A stretch of 64,000 bases of DNA. Origin: Anseongella ginsenosidimutans. Lineage in GTDB: Bacteria > Bacteroidota > Bacteroidia > Sphingobacteriales > Sphingobacteriaceae. How positions within the stretch are numbered: position 1 is the stretch's first letter; the number at the start of each line of letters is the position of its first letter. The notes under the pieces were generated by a model. It was not told the origin of the DNA. It did no database searches and was given only the letters and a program-made list of their open reading frames with translations. The position numbers and the translations under genes are program-made. This document shows positions 46,131-54,767 of the stretch, one piece after another. Location of the stretch: NCBI RefSeq assembly GCF_008033235.1, contig NZ_CP042432.1, positions 2,852,001-2,916,000 of the forward strand. Direction: 5' to 3'.

Positions 46131-47063
46131 ATGCGCACATTCTTTTGCTTTGCCAGGAACAAAAATAAGGAGCGGCTTAAGTACACGAATTTAACGACCG
46201 CCATACTGGTAATCGGAATTCTGGCTGCCTGTACGCTCTTTTCAGGTTGTGAGGATGTGATCAGCGTGCAGCTGGATGAAGGGGATCCGCTCCTGGTAGT
46301 GGATGCTTTTTTAGACAATACCCGCAGGGTGCAAACCATCCGGCTTAGCAAGTCGTCGCCTTATCTTTCCACGGAAGGCGCCGCAGGGTTGACCGGGGCC
46401 CGTGTGGCGGTCGTAGATCTTGAGGACGGCCGGGAGCGTCTTTTCCGGGAAACCTCCGCGGGCGTTTATCAATGGAACCCGCGCGTAACGGAGGTATTTG
46501 CCGAAGTAGGAAAAGAATATGAATTACGGATCCACCTCGGAAAGGATACGTATTCCGCCAGAAGCAGCGTGTACCCGGTACCTGTAATTGATTCCATTGT
46601 GTATGATTATGAAGAAAAGGATCCCTTCCAGGACGAAGGCTACCAGGCTTATTTCATCGCCTTTGACCTGGAAGGGCAAACGGATTATTATTTTATCCGG
46701 TCTTACAGGAACGGCATCCTCCGTTCGCGGAACATCGATTTCCAGGTATGCGTGGATGCCGCTTACGGCGAGGGTGCGGACGGACTCCAGTTCATTGAGC
46801 CGGTGGCCGACTTTACGCCCGGCGATGATCCTTACCGCCTTGGGGACAGCGCTTCGGTGGAAATTGCTTCCATTGATAAACGAACCTATGGGTTTTTAAG
46901 CCAGGTGATGGACCTTAGCACCAATACCGGGCTCTTTGCCACACCGCCGGCCAATGTCCGCAGCAATATTGAAAGCCTTCTGCCCGCACCCGACCTGGCG
47001 CCGGTGGGGTGGTTTTCAGTTTCGGCCGTCAGCTCGGCCGGGATAAAGATCAGGAAGCCGTAA
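46131..47063 (+). CDS. DUF4249 domain lipoprotein
   Basis: 310 residues. A long N-terminal leader with a hydrophobic stretch ends at a lipobox LFSGC (Cys about 40), followed by EDVISVQLDEGDPLLVVDAFLDN, the typical DUF4249 opening, and a beta-rich body. DUF4249 proteins are encoded directly after TonB receptors in Bacteroidota and are presumed surface partners of the receptor, as SusD is for SusC. An internal start nearer the signal is possible. Its 3' end overlaps that of the acyl-CoA reductase gene by 14 bp. Confidence 0.88.
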   Translation: MRTFFCFARNKNKERLKYTNLTTAILVIGILAACTLFSGCEDVISVQLDEGDPLLVVDAFLDNTRRVQTIRLSKSSPYLSTEGAAGLTGARVAVVDLEDGRERLFRETSAGVYQWNPRVTEVFAEVGKEYELRIHLGKDTYSARSSVYPVPVIDSIVYDYEEKDPFQDEGYQAYFIAFDLEGQTDYYFIRSYRNGILRSRNIDFQVCVDAAYGEGADGLQFIEPVADFTPGDDPYRLGDSASVEIASIDKRTYGFLSQVMDLSTNTGLFATPPANVRSNIESLLPAPDLAPVGWFSVSAVSSAGIKIRKP

Positions 47064-48090
47064 AAGAACCTATCCTGCAAAGAAACTCCAGCGTATCTAC
47101 GTTATCGGCATAGTCCCGGAGGGCAGGGTACTGCGTTTGGCCGAAAGGCAGCGTTGACGGGAAGCGGCCGCCGGCGCTGGCCGTACATTGAAGGAGCCCG
47201 GCATCGGCCCGGAGCCTTTGTTCCAGTTCTTCCTTCCCCTGGTAAAATTCATAGTGAAGGGTGGCAATAGGGGAGGCGTATGAAGGGTTTTCGGTCAGGA
47301 GGATAAAGCCGTTCGTGAAATGAAGTTCCCTGTTCATTAGCCGGATGGTATGCTGATACCCGTAATTATTGGCGTATTTATGGTGTTCAATCACCTCCCG
47401 GTAAGGTTCAAGCGCATCTAAAAGCTGTTGAAAATCGTAACCGGGGGGCACAAATAATTTAGAGACATTCCGGCATCCCAGTCCGAAATAAAGAAAAATA
47501 TCTTTTCCAAGCTCTTCCAGTTCCTTTTGAGTCTCTTCTCCCGTCAGGATGGCAGCAGTATTCCTGTTCTTACGGATAATATGCGGGTATTTCCCGAAAT
47601 ACTGTTCAAAATAGCGGGCGCTGTTATTACTGCCGGTAGCGATGACGGCGTCCGGCTTTTCCAGCTGCTCCGCTACAGAAATGCGTTCAGCGTAAAATGG
47701 AGCGGTTTCCCCGATCTTTTCCAGCAGCCATGTGGTAAGATGCTGATCCTGCCCGGACATCTTTATCATTGCGCGGTGGCCGCTTACCAGTACGCACAGG
47801 ATGTCATGAAAGCCAACGAGCGGTATATTGCCCGCCAGCACCAGGCCAACGTTCAGCGGCGCTTCCGGGGGAGGAAGGACGGAAGCATAAGGTCTCAGCC
47901 ATTCCCGCAGGTGTTCTTCATCCAGGTTGGAAGAAATGCCGTTCAACGCGCTAAGAATATTTTCCCGGGTGAACCAGGGATTATAATGCCCTGCAGTTTC
48001 TATTACGGCCGCTCTTTCAGGCGTATCCGCTTGGATGAGCATCCCTAATTTGCGGAGGGCTGTTATATCTTTTTCAAAATCATTTTTCAT
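47050..48090 (-). CDS. LuxC-family acyl-CoA reductase
   Basis: 346 residues. Aldehyde-dehydrogenase-like fold of the LuxC / acyl-CoA reductase family: LNVGLVLAGNIPLVGFHDILCVL, a Rossmann-like PDAVIATGSNNSARYFEQYF, and YFGLGCRNVSKLFVPPGY, whose Cys is in the place of the acyl-accepting nucleophile. It would reduce fatty acyl-CoA to aldehyde, but the real substrate in non-luminous Bacteroidota is unknown. Divergent from a ferredoxin gene 126 bp away. Confidence 0.88.
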   Translation of the reverse strand: MKNDFEKDITALRKLGMLIQADTPERAAVIETAGHYNPWFTRENILSALNGISSNLDEEHLREWLRPYASVLPPPEAPLNVGLVLAGNIPLVGFHDILCVLVSGHRAMIKMSGQDQHLTTWLLEKIGETAPFYAERISVAEQLEKPDAVIATGSNNSARYFEQYFGKYPHIIRKNRNTAAILTGEETQKELEELGKDIFLYFGLGCRNVSKLFVPPGYDFQQLLDALEPYREVIEHHKYANNYGYQHTIRLMNRELHFTNGFILLTENPSYASPIATLHYEFYQGKEELEQRLRADAGLLQCTASAGGRFPSTLPFGQTQYPALRDYADNVDTLEFLCRIGSFTAS

Positions 48091-48128
48091 AATCTACTAA
48101 CTTGATAGGGAAATGAGATCAAATTTTT

Positions 48129-48136
48129 TATCTTTG
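48129..48136 (+). promoter_or_regulatory. -7 box for the ferredoxin gene
   Basis: TATCTTTG matches TAnnTTTG perfectly; it implies an 80-nt untranslated leader before the ATG at 48217. Confidence 0.45.
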
Positions 48137-48216
48137 CGCAAACATTCACCGGCCGGAGGCAGTTATAAAGTGAATTGGGACAAAATTAAGGATTCAAAAA
48201 CGAAGGATTAATATAA

Positions 48217-48567
48217 ATGGCAATTAGAATCACAGATGAGTGCATTAATTGCGGAGCCTGCGAGCCTGAATGCCCGAACAATGCCATATACGATGCGGGA
48301 GCATCCTGGCGTTTTTCAGATGGCACAGGTTTGAACGGAGTCATTGATTTCGGCGACGGCACCACTATTAGTGCGGAGGAATTGCAAGCACCGGTTTCCG
48401 ATGAATTTTATTACATCGTTCCGGACAAATGTACGGAATGCGTCGGGTTTCATGACGAGCCCCAATGCGCAGCTGTTTGCCCGGTGGATTGCTGTATTCC
48501 GGACGAAGAAGTGGTCGAAAGCCAGGACGAACTTCTAGCCAAAAAAGCCTGGCTTCATCTTGAATAA
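48217..48567 (+). CDS. Ferredoxin with two 4Fe-4S clusters
   Basis: 116 residues. First cluster motif CINCGACEPECP, second CTECVGFHDEPQCAAVCPVDC with the longer spacing seen in Alvin-type 2[4Fe-4S] ferredoxins. A 40-residue insert between the motifs is normal for the Bacteroidota form. Soluble electron carrier; its divergent neighbour, the acyl-CoA reductase, uses NAD(P)H as far as known, so no direct link is proved. Followed by a terminator. Confidence 0.94.
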   Translation: MAIRITDECINCGACEPECPNNAIYDAGASWRFSDGTGLNGVIDFGDGTTISAEELQAPVSDEFYYIVPDKCTECVGFHDEPQCAAVCPVDCCIPDEEVVESQDELLAKKAWLHLE

Positions 48568-48572
48568 TGGAA

Positions 48573-48598
48573 GCCCCGCCCTGGGGCGGGGCGCTTTT
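48573..48598 (+). terminator. Terminator after the ferredoxin gene
   Basis: GC-only stem GCCCCGCC(C) with its complement (48573-48592), tight loop, then GCTTTT. Confidence 0.8.
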
Positions 48599-48609
48599 AA
48601 CGTACAGGT

Positions 48610-49011
48610 TTAGTTATAATTTTCGGATTTTTTGTCCCTGTATTCCTGGGACCGTGAATTGAGCCGTTTGATGGACTCAAGGAATTGTGCTTTATACCAG
48701 CTGGCAAGTTTCTTCGTTGCCAGGCGAATAATTCGCGGTTCAAAATTGGCCGGATCGTCCCAGAATTCTTTTACTACCACCACTACTGTCCTCTTTTTAA
48801 TGGTTGTACTATCATAAGGTTGCCGCTGGTGTCTCATAAAGTTGTCGGCCCGTTGCTGATCGGTAAATAAAAAAACTTCAGCAATAAAACGTGGTTCTAC
48901 GGTACGGATAATAAAGCTCCTGTCGGTAGCCAGCTTGTTGGTGGAATACAGAAGTTTTGGGTAATCCTCTTCCAGTTCCACTTCGTTTAGTAGGTTCTCT
49001 TGGCTCTCCAT
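48610..49011 (-). CDS. Conserved hypothetical protein
   Basis: 133 residues, no signal peptide or membrane helix. The middle is beta-rich (RSFIIRTVEPRFIAEVFLFTD; KKRTVVVVVKEFW) and the C-terminus is a basic helix (LASWYKAQFLESIKRLNSRSQEYRDKK). No family recognised. It lies 46 bp downstream of the universal stress gene on the same strand, so may be cotranscribed with it. Confidence 0.65.
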   Translation of the reverse strand: MESQENLLNEVELEEDYPKLLYSTNKLATDRSFIIRTVEPRFIAEVFLFTDQQRADNFMRHQRQPYDSTTIKKRTVVVVVKEFWDDPANFEPRIIRLATKKLASWYKAQFLESIKRLNSRSQEYRDKKSENYN

Positions 49012-49057
49012 AATTACGGTTTTTAATAAATAGGCTTAAAAATTCATCTTATTCTTA

Positions 49058-49525
49058 TTATACGGTATTGGGTTTTGATGCAACGTTCGGTTTTGGAACG
49101 ACCAGTACAGGCCATTTTGATTTTCTGACTATCTGCTCAGCCACGCTTCCCATTAGCAGGTGATCCAGGCCGGTACGCCCATGGGTTCCCAGCACGATCA
49201 GGTCAGGGCCCCATTCTCCGGCAATTTTAAGTATCCCTTGTACGGGGCGGTCATCGGGCATGCAGGTGCGTGTTTGAACGCCGGCTCCGTAATTTTCGGA
49301 CAAACCGGCAAGCAGGCTTTCTCCTGATTCTTTTACGGATTGAAGGATCTCAGGGGCAAAGGCTCCGGACATCATATCGCCGGCAGTAAGGGTAATATCC
49401 ACGACATGCACCAGGGTTACTTCAGCTCCGGTAGCGCGGGCAAGACTATAACCGGTTTGGACAGCCCGGTCAGAATAAGGACTGTCATCAACTGCGATCA
49501 GTATCTTCCGGAAATCTAAATTCAT
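49058..49525 (-). CDS. Universal stress protein (UspA family)
   Basis: 155 residues. One Usp domain: ILIAVDDSPYSDRAV at the start and the ATP-binding motif GTHGRTGLDHLLMGS (G-2x-G-9x-G-S type) near the C-terminus, so an ATP-binding member. Likely a cytoplasmic stress-linked protein; partner unknown. Confidence 0.93.
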   Translation of the reverse strand: MNLDFRKILIAVDDSPYSDRAVQTGYSLARATGAEVTLVHVVDITLTAGDMMSGAFAPEILQSVKESGESLLAGLSENYGAGVQTRTCMPDDRPVQGILKIAGEWGPDLIVLGTHGRTGLDHLLMGSVAEQIVRKSKWPVLVVPKPNVASKPNTV

Positions 49526-49569
49526 TGTTGCTTGTTATGCTTTATGAAGTTACAACAAAATGAGTTTTT

Positions 49570-50580
49570 ATGCAAGAGCCGCAGATGAAAGCCGCCTATA
49601 TTCGCAAAGCCGGCGAACCAGTCACCATCCAAACAGTTAATAAGCCTGTTCCCGGAGAGCAGGAAATGCTGATCAGGGTTGGTTTTGCCGCTCTGAATCA
49701 CCGGGATGTCTGGATCCAAAAGGGCCGGTATGCAGGCAGAAGAGAACATCTGGTCCTTGGTTCTGACGGAGCCGGGATCGTGGAAGCTACCGGAAAAGGT
49801 GTTTCTTCCGGTTGGATGGGAAAAAAGGTGATCATTTACCCGGGAATGAATTGGGGAAACGATCCCGCGGTTCAGGCTGCCGGATTTAAAATACTTGGAA
49901 ATCCGGACGATGGTACTTTTGCGGAATACGTTAACGTCCCGGCGGAAAATGTATTTGAGTTCCCCGCTCATCTGAGCATGCAAGAGGCAGCGGCCATTCC
50001 TCTTTCAGGGCTTACCGCTTATCGCGCCTGCTTTACGCGGGGCGGTCTGAAAGCCGGCGATAAGGTGCTGATCACGGGCATTGGCGGCGGCACTGTGCTG
50101 TTCGCTTTTCAATATGCGGCCGCCGCAGGGGCCGAGGTATATGTCACCTCCGGTTCTGAGGAAAAGATCGCGAACGCGATTGCTATGGGCGCCAGAGGAG
50201 GCGCTCTGTATACCGGTCCCGACTGGCCGGAAATAATAAAGAAGAAATCCGGAGGTATTGACCTGGTAATTGACAGTGCGGCCGGAAAAGATTTCGGAAA
50301 GCTCCCTGAGCTGATGAACCCCGGCGGGCGGATCGTTAATTTCGGGCAAACGGCCGGCGCTATAGAAGAGATCCCCGCGCGGTACCTTTTCTGGAAGCAG
50401 CTTTCCATCCTTGGCAGCACCATGGGCAGTCCTGCAGACTTTTTATCAATGCTTGAATTTTATACAAGGCATCAGCTGACTCCTGTCATTGACCGCATAT
50501 TTCCGCTTGAAGAAGCCGAACAAGCTTTTCGATATATGGACGAAGGAAAGCAATTTGGAAAAATCCTTTTGCGGATGTAG
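49570..50580 (+). CDS. Zinc-binding dehydrogenase / quinone oxidoreductase family
   Basis: 336 residues, MDR superfamily. GroES-like N-terminal half (NHRDVWIQKGRY; LGSDGAGIVEATG) and a Rossmann half with ITGIGGGTVLFAFQYAAAAGAEVYVTSGS. The catalytic-zinc Cys and His set is not evident and the structural Cys lobe is missing, which fits a zinc-independent quinone-oxidoreductase-like enzyme using NADPH. Substrate unknown. Start ATG 49570 with an alternative at 49585. Confidence 0.88.
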   Translation: MQEPQMKAAYIRKAGEPVTIQTVNKPVPGEQEMLIRVGFAALNHRDVWIQKGRYAGRREHLVLGSDGAGIVEATGKGVSSGWMGKKVIIYPGMNWGNDPAVQAAGFKILGNPDDGTFAEYVNVPAENVFEFPAHLSMQEAAAIPLSGLTAYRACFTRGGLKAGDKVLITGIGGGTVLFAFQYAAAAGAEVYVTSGSEEKIANAIAMGARGGALYTGPDWPEIIKKKSGGIDLVIDSAAGKDFGKLPELMNPGGRIVNFGQTAGAIEEIPARYLFWKQLSILGSTMGSPADFLSMLEFYTRHQLTPVIDRIFPLEEAEQAFRYMDEGKQFGKILLRM

Positions 50581-50595
50581 CCAGGATCATACGAA

Positions 50596-51522
50596 TTAGC
50601 CTGGATTTTCTTCGCTTTCCAGGCTAATATCCCATACCATTACGTTCTTATCGTCGCTTACCGAAACCAGGGTGCGATCGTTGACCCAGAGAAGTTTATT
50701 TACGGAGAGGGCATGCCCGCCCATGCCGGCAAGGTCAATGGTCTTTACAGGCGCAAAATCTTCCAACCTCCAGATCCGGATGGTTTTGTCCATGCTGGCC
50801 GTGGCAAACCAGCGATGGCCGGGATGAAAACTGATATGATTGATGGCATACATATGCGCCGGAATGCTGCGTACCTGGGTGTAGGAAGCGGTGTCCCATA
50901 TTTTCAACTGGGCATCGCGGGAGCCGGAAAGCAGGTAGTTTCCTGCGGGGGAATATTGAAGGCTGAAAACAGACATGGTATGCCCTTCTAATTCCGCGAC
51001 GGGGCTCAGTTCGGCGGTATCGTAGATCTTTATGGAATTGTCCCGGCAGCCAAAGGCGATTTGCTGTTCATCGGGGCTAAGGCTGATACTGCGCACAGTA
51101 TCCTTCGAAACCTGGAACGTGTAGACATGGTGAAAATCTTCCAGGGACCATACGGAGACGTATCCATCTTCGCTGGCGACATAGATCAAGCCCTTCCGGC
51201 CGGAGGTTTTTATATCGAATACCGGGAAGCGATGAAGAGAGAGTACTTTTAAAGGTTTTTCGTTGACGAGGTCAATGGCGCTTACCTGGCCGCTGCGTTC
51301 ACCCGTGAGCAAAATAGGCCGGGTAACGGGCCGGTGCAGGGCGTACACGGAGGTGTTCACCTTTGCAAGCACTTTTTCATGCTTCATCTGCCGGAGATCC
51401 CATTTAACAATCCCCGGGTCATTGCCGGCAGTAAAAAAAGTATGCGGCTCCAGCCCGCTTTCAATGGTGAAGACAGGGTTCTGGTGGCCGGGAAGTATTC
51501 CTGTGTTCTTTATCTCGATCAT
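50596..51522 (-). CDS. WD40 repeat protein
   Basis: 308 residues made of about seven WD40 repeats forming one beta-propeller; the clearest is the run LEGHTMSVFSLQYSPAGNYLLSGSRDAQLKIWD and the next one ending TIRIWRLEDF. No signal, kinase or peptidase domain, so a cytosolic scaffold. It starts 29 bp after hisIE on the same strand and may be the last gene of the his operon, though no link to histidine synthesis is known. Confidence 0.88.
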   Translation of the reverse strand: MIEIKNTGILPGHQNPVFTIESGLEPHTFFTAGNDPGIVKWDLRQMKHEKVLAKVNTSVYALHRPVTRPILLTGERSGQVSAIDLVNEKPLKVLSLHRFPVFDIKTSGRKGLIYVASEDGYVSVWSLEDFHHVYTFQVSKDTVRSISLSPDEQQIAFGCRDNSIKIYDTAELSPVAELEGHTMSVFSLQYSPAGNYLLSGSRDAQLKIWDTASYTQVRSIPAHMYAINHISFHPGHRWFATASMDKTIRIWRLEDFAPVKTIDLAGMGGHALSVNKLLWVNDRTLVSVSDDKNVMVWDISLESEENPG

Positions 51523-51551
51523 ACTGTCGCGCGGGCAGGGCCGGCCCCCCT

Positions 51552-52139
51552 TTATTTATGTCTTTTTCTTAAATGATCGCCCAGCTCCGCCAGGCTGATA
51601 TTTTTTTCCCGCAGCAATACCATCAGGTGGAAAACCAGGTCGGAGGTTTCGTCAAGAAGGTCTTCCCGTCCCTGTGCCAGGGCCGCAATGACGGTTTCGG
51701 TCGCTTCTTCGCCGACTTTCTGGGTTATTTTATTCAGCCCTTTCTCACGCAGCCTGTTTACGTAAGAGCCTTCAACCGGGTTGTCGTATCGATCCCTGAT
51801 GATAGCTTCCAGCCGGAAAAGAAAGGGTACCTCTTCGTCGTTATCGAAGCAGCTGCTGGTGCCCCGGTGGCAGGTTGGCCCCGCCGGTTCGGCAAGTATC
51901 AACAGGGTGTCATTATCGCAATCGGGATACATTTTTTTTACATGAAGAAAGTTTCCGCTTTCTTCCCCCTTGGTCCATAAGCGGTTCCGGCTGCGCGAAA
52001 AAAATGTAACCTGGTCACTGGCAACCGTTTTTACGAATGCTTCGCTGTTCATATATCCCAACATCAGCACCTGTCCTGTCTGCCAGTGTTGTACGATGAC
52101 GGGGAGCAACCCGTTGTCTTTGCTAAAATCAAGCTCCAT
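51552..52139 (-). CDS. hisIE: Bifunctional phosphoribosyl-AMP cyclohydrolase / phosphoribosyl-ATP pyrophosphatase
   Basis: 195 residues. The N-terminal HisI domain (VLMLGYMNSEAF; SRSRNRLWTKGEESGN; DCDNDTLL; CHRGTSSCF) binds zinc; the C-terminal HisE domain (residues about 105-195; EEATETVIAALAQGREDLLDETSDLVFHLMVLL) is the pyrophosphohydrolase. Catalyses steps 2 and 3 of histidine synthesis. It is the last his gene, 15 bp after hisF. Confidence 0.97.
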   Translation of the reverse strand: MELDFSKDNGLLPVIVQHWQTGQVLMLGYMNSEAFVKTVASDQVTFFSRSRNRLWTKGEESGNFLHVKKMYPDCDNDTLLILAEPAGPTCHRGTSSCFDNDEEVPFLFRLEAIIRDRYDNPVEGSYVNRLREKGLNKITQKVGEEATETVIAALAQGREDLLDETSDLVFHLMVLLREKNISLAELGDHLRKRHK

Positions 52140-52154
52140 AATGTTGTATTCGTC

Positions 52155-52910
52155 TTAAACTCTGACTTCTATGCCATTATTATTCAATTGTTTCTTTAGG
52201 TCCGGAATGGCTATTTCTCCATAGTGAAAAACAGACGCGGCCAGAGCCGCGTCCACGCCGGTACGCTGAAAGACTTCACTAAAATGTTCACTGTTTCCCG
52301 CACCGCCGGAAGCGATCAGCGGAATGGGAAGGCCTTTATTGACCTTTTTCAGCAAGTCACAGTCGAAACCGGCCTTGGTTCCGTCGTGGTCCATGGAGGT
52401 CAGGAGGATTTCCCCGGCGCCGCGTTCCACGACTTCCCGGATCCAGGACTCGGTTTCCCATTCTGTGGGAAGGCGGCCTCCATTCAAATGCACGATGTTT
52501 TTTCCGTTTACCCGCTTTGTATCAATGGCGATGACCACAAACTGGCTTCCAAAGGCATCGGCAAACCGGTCTACGAGCGAAGGGTCGCGTACGGCAGCGG
52601 AGTTAAGGGAGATCTTATCGGCGCCGGAATTGAGCAGTATGTCTGCATCGGCCAGCTCGCTGATGCCCCCGCCGATGGTAAAGGGGATGCTGATCTGCCG
52701 GGCCACGTCGCTGGCCAGCCTCGCAAGGGTTTTCCGCTTTTCATGTGTCGCGGTAATATCCAGGAACACCAGTTCATCCGCGCTTTCCCTGGAATATTGC
52801 CATGCCAGCTCCACCGGGTCGCCGGCATCCCGGAGAGCGACAAAATTCACTCCTTTTACCGTTCGTCCATCCTTGATATCCAGGCAGGGGATGATACGTT
52901 TGCTCAGCAT
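52155..52910 (-). CDS. hisF: Imidazole glycerol phosphate synthase subunit HisF
   Basis: 251 residues, TIM barrel: [19 protein letters not shown] at the start with catalytic Asp, [27 protein letters not shown] with the second catalytic Asp, and [12 protein letters not shown]. It is the cyclase partner of HisH. Located 3 bp after hisA. Confidence 0.98.
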   Translation of the reverse strand: MLSKRIIPCLDIKDGRTVKGVNFVALRDAGDPVELAWQYSRESADELVFLDITATHEKRKTLARLASDVARQISIPFTIGGGISELADADILLNSGADKISLNSAAVRDPSLVDRFADAFGSQFVVIAIDTKRVNGKNIVHLNGGRLPTEWETESWIREVVERGAGEILLTSMDHDGTKAGFDCDLLKKVNKGLPIPLIASGGAGNSEHFSEVFQRTGVDAALAASVFHYGEIAIPDLKKQLNNNGIEVRV

Positions 52911-52913
52911 TCC

Positions 52914-53666
52914 CTAAAAATTTACGAGCGATTTCAGGTTCCAGTCCTTTATCTGCTGAATGCTGATCTTTCCTTCGTAAATGGCCTTTCCTGTAACTGC
53001 GGATTCCACTTTCACTTTCTCCAGTTGCTCGATATCCTTCATGGAGCTGATGCCCCCGGATGCGATGATCTTAATCACGGGAGCATGGTTCTTCAGTTTC
53101 TTGTAAAGCGAGGTGTCCACCCCGTCCAGCTTACCGTCTTTGGCAATATTAGTGCAGAGAAAACGATAGAAACCAAGATCAAGGCAGCGGTCCACGTAGT
53201 CGATCAGCTTGATGGGGGAGGATTCCATCCAGCCGCTGTATTTAATCACTTCGTCCAGTACATCAATGGCAACCACCACCTGGTCCGAACATTTGGTTTT
53301 GCCGCAAATCTCCTTACTAAGCTTTTCCAGGAAGTCAGGCTGGGTAATGGCCTGCGTACCTACAATGATTCGGTGAAAACCGAGGTCAATCAGCTCTTTT
53401 ACCTTGTCAATTGTCCGAACTCCGCCACCATACTGTACTTTGATGTTTTTGGTATGCTTGATAATGTCCACCAGGTATTCCTGGTTGCTAAAGTCTCCTT
53501 TAGCCCCGTTGAGATCTATGATGTGGACAAAATCGGTCCCGGGGGAATCCAGTTGTCCCAGCATTTCTGCCAATGTAGTATCGTAGAAAGTGGCCTGTGC
53601 ATAGTCGCCTTCCCTGAGGCGCACTACCTTTCGATCCAAAATATCGATTGCGGGGATAATATTCAT
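52914..53666 (-). CDS. hisA: ProFAR isomerase HisA
   Basis: 250 residues, TIM barrel homologous to HisF: IIPAIDILDRKVVRLREGDY, VQYGGGVRTIDKV, ASGGISSMKDIE. It isomerises N-(5-phosphoribosylformimino)-AICAR nucleotide (step 4). Some regions (for example TNIAKDGKLDGVDTSLY) carry the second catalytic Asp. Located 11 bp after hisH. Confidence 0.97.
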   Translation of the reverse strand: MNIIPAIDILDRKVVRLREGDYAQATFYDTTLAEMLGQLDSPGTDFVHIIDLNGAKGDFSNQEYLVDIIKHTKNIKVQYGGGVRTIDKVKELIDLGFHRIIVGTQAITQPDFLEKLSKEICGKTKCSDQVVVAIDVLDEVIKYSGWMESSPIKLIDYVDRCLDLGFYRFLCTNIAKDGKLDGVDTSLYKKLKNHAPVIKIIASGGISSMKDIEQLEKVKVESAVTGKAIYEGKISIQQIKDWNLKSLVNF

Positions 53667-53677
53667 TTCAGCTGATT

Positions 53678-54268
53678 TTATATGCGTGTAAAATTCTTCA
53701 ACAACTGTTCCCCCGCCTCTCCGGATTTCTCAGGATGGAACTGTACCCCGAAAAAGTTATCTTTCATAATGGAGGAAGAGAAGGTTATTCCGTATTCAGT
53801 TGAAGTAAGAGTAAAATTACTATTTAATTCAATATAATAGGAGTGAACGAAATAAAATTGACTGTCATCCGGGATTCCTTCGTATAGCGGCCCAGCCCTT
53901 TCGACCCTGACCTTGTTCCACCCGGTGTGTGGAATTTTTAACCCGCCGTCTTTAATGAAACGCCGGGTACGGAGCGGTATTATATTACAAAGCGTAGAAT
54001 TCCCTTCTTCTGATTGCGCCGTGAGCAGCTGCATCCCAAGACAAACGCCCAGCAAAGGCTTTTTTGTCTCCCTGATAAGCGGGATAAGCCCCGTGCCTTC
54101 CAGTTTTTGCATGGCCGCGCCCGCATGCCCAACGCCCGGGATAATATAACGTTCAAAACCTTCAAACTGTTCCGCCGAAGTGATTAACCCATATTTTTCC
54201 CCAATGCGATCAAGGCTACATTGCAATGAAAACAAATTCCCGGCTCCGTAATAAACTATTCCAGTCAT
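53678..54268 (-). CDS. hisH: Imidazole glycerol phosphate synthase glutaminase subunit HisH
   Basis: 196 residues, class I glutamine amidotransferase: nucleophile Cys in LGVCLGMQLL, and His/Glu of the triad in FGVQFHPEKSG. It supplies ammonia to HisF. It is the first gene after the repeat block that splits the operon, so its transcription depends either on read-through of that block or on an unseen internal promoter. Confidence 0.98.
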   Translation of the reverse strand: MTGIVYYGAGNLFSLQCSLDRIGEKYGLITSAEQFEGFERYIIPGVGHAGAAMQKLEGTGLIPLIRETKKPLLGVCLGMQLLTAQSEEGNSTLCNIIPLRTRRFIKDGGLKIPHTGWNKVRVERAGPLYEGIPDDSQFYFVHSYYIELNSNFTLTSTEYGITFSSSIMKDNFFGVQFHPEKSGEAGEQLLKNFTRI

Positions 54269-54767
54269 TCTTTTTTTAGTTTCCAGTTTTTAGTTCGTAG
54301 TTTTTAGTTCGTAGTTTGAAGTTTCCAGTTCATGGTTTTTAGTTTGAGGTTTGTAGCTTCTGTTTGAAGTTTGTAGCTTCTCTTTGACGTTTCTAATTTC
54401 CAGGAGTTGAAAGCAGTTTCCCAAGCCCCAAGCTATCCGATATCTAACCATAAACAACAACCCTTTGAACAACAAACGTCTCCCCCTAAAAAATAAAAAA
54501 CCATCAATGTTTCACCTTAAACCTTGAACTTTAAACCTAAAACGTCCCCTCCAAAAACCAAAGACTACAAACTATAAACCTCGAACTTTAAACCTTGAAC
54601 CTCGAACTTTAAACCTTGAACCTTGAACCTTGAACCTCGAACTTAAAACCTCGAACTTTAAACCTTGAACTTTGAACTTTAAACCTTAAACCTCGAACTT
54701 TAAACCTCGAACTTTAAACCTTAAACCCCTACAAACCATAAACTAGAAACTATAAACTATAAACTAA
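54269..54767. repeat. Degenerate short-repeat block splitting the his operon
   Basis: About 500 bp without a gene. On the plus strand 54281-54400 is made of words such as TAGTTCGTAGTTTTTAG and TTTGAAGTTTGTAG. The stretch 54520-54767 is made of words such as AAACCTCGAACTTTAAACC, in effect the complementary word family, with a period near 7 and 14-15 bp. The two halves could form a long imperfect hairpin in the his transcript. A separating stretch (about 54400-54515) is less repetitive. No promoter could be chosen in this AT-rich background. Confidence 0.85.
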
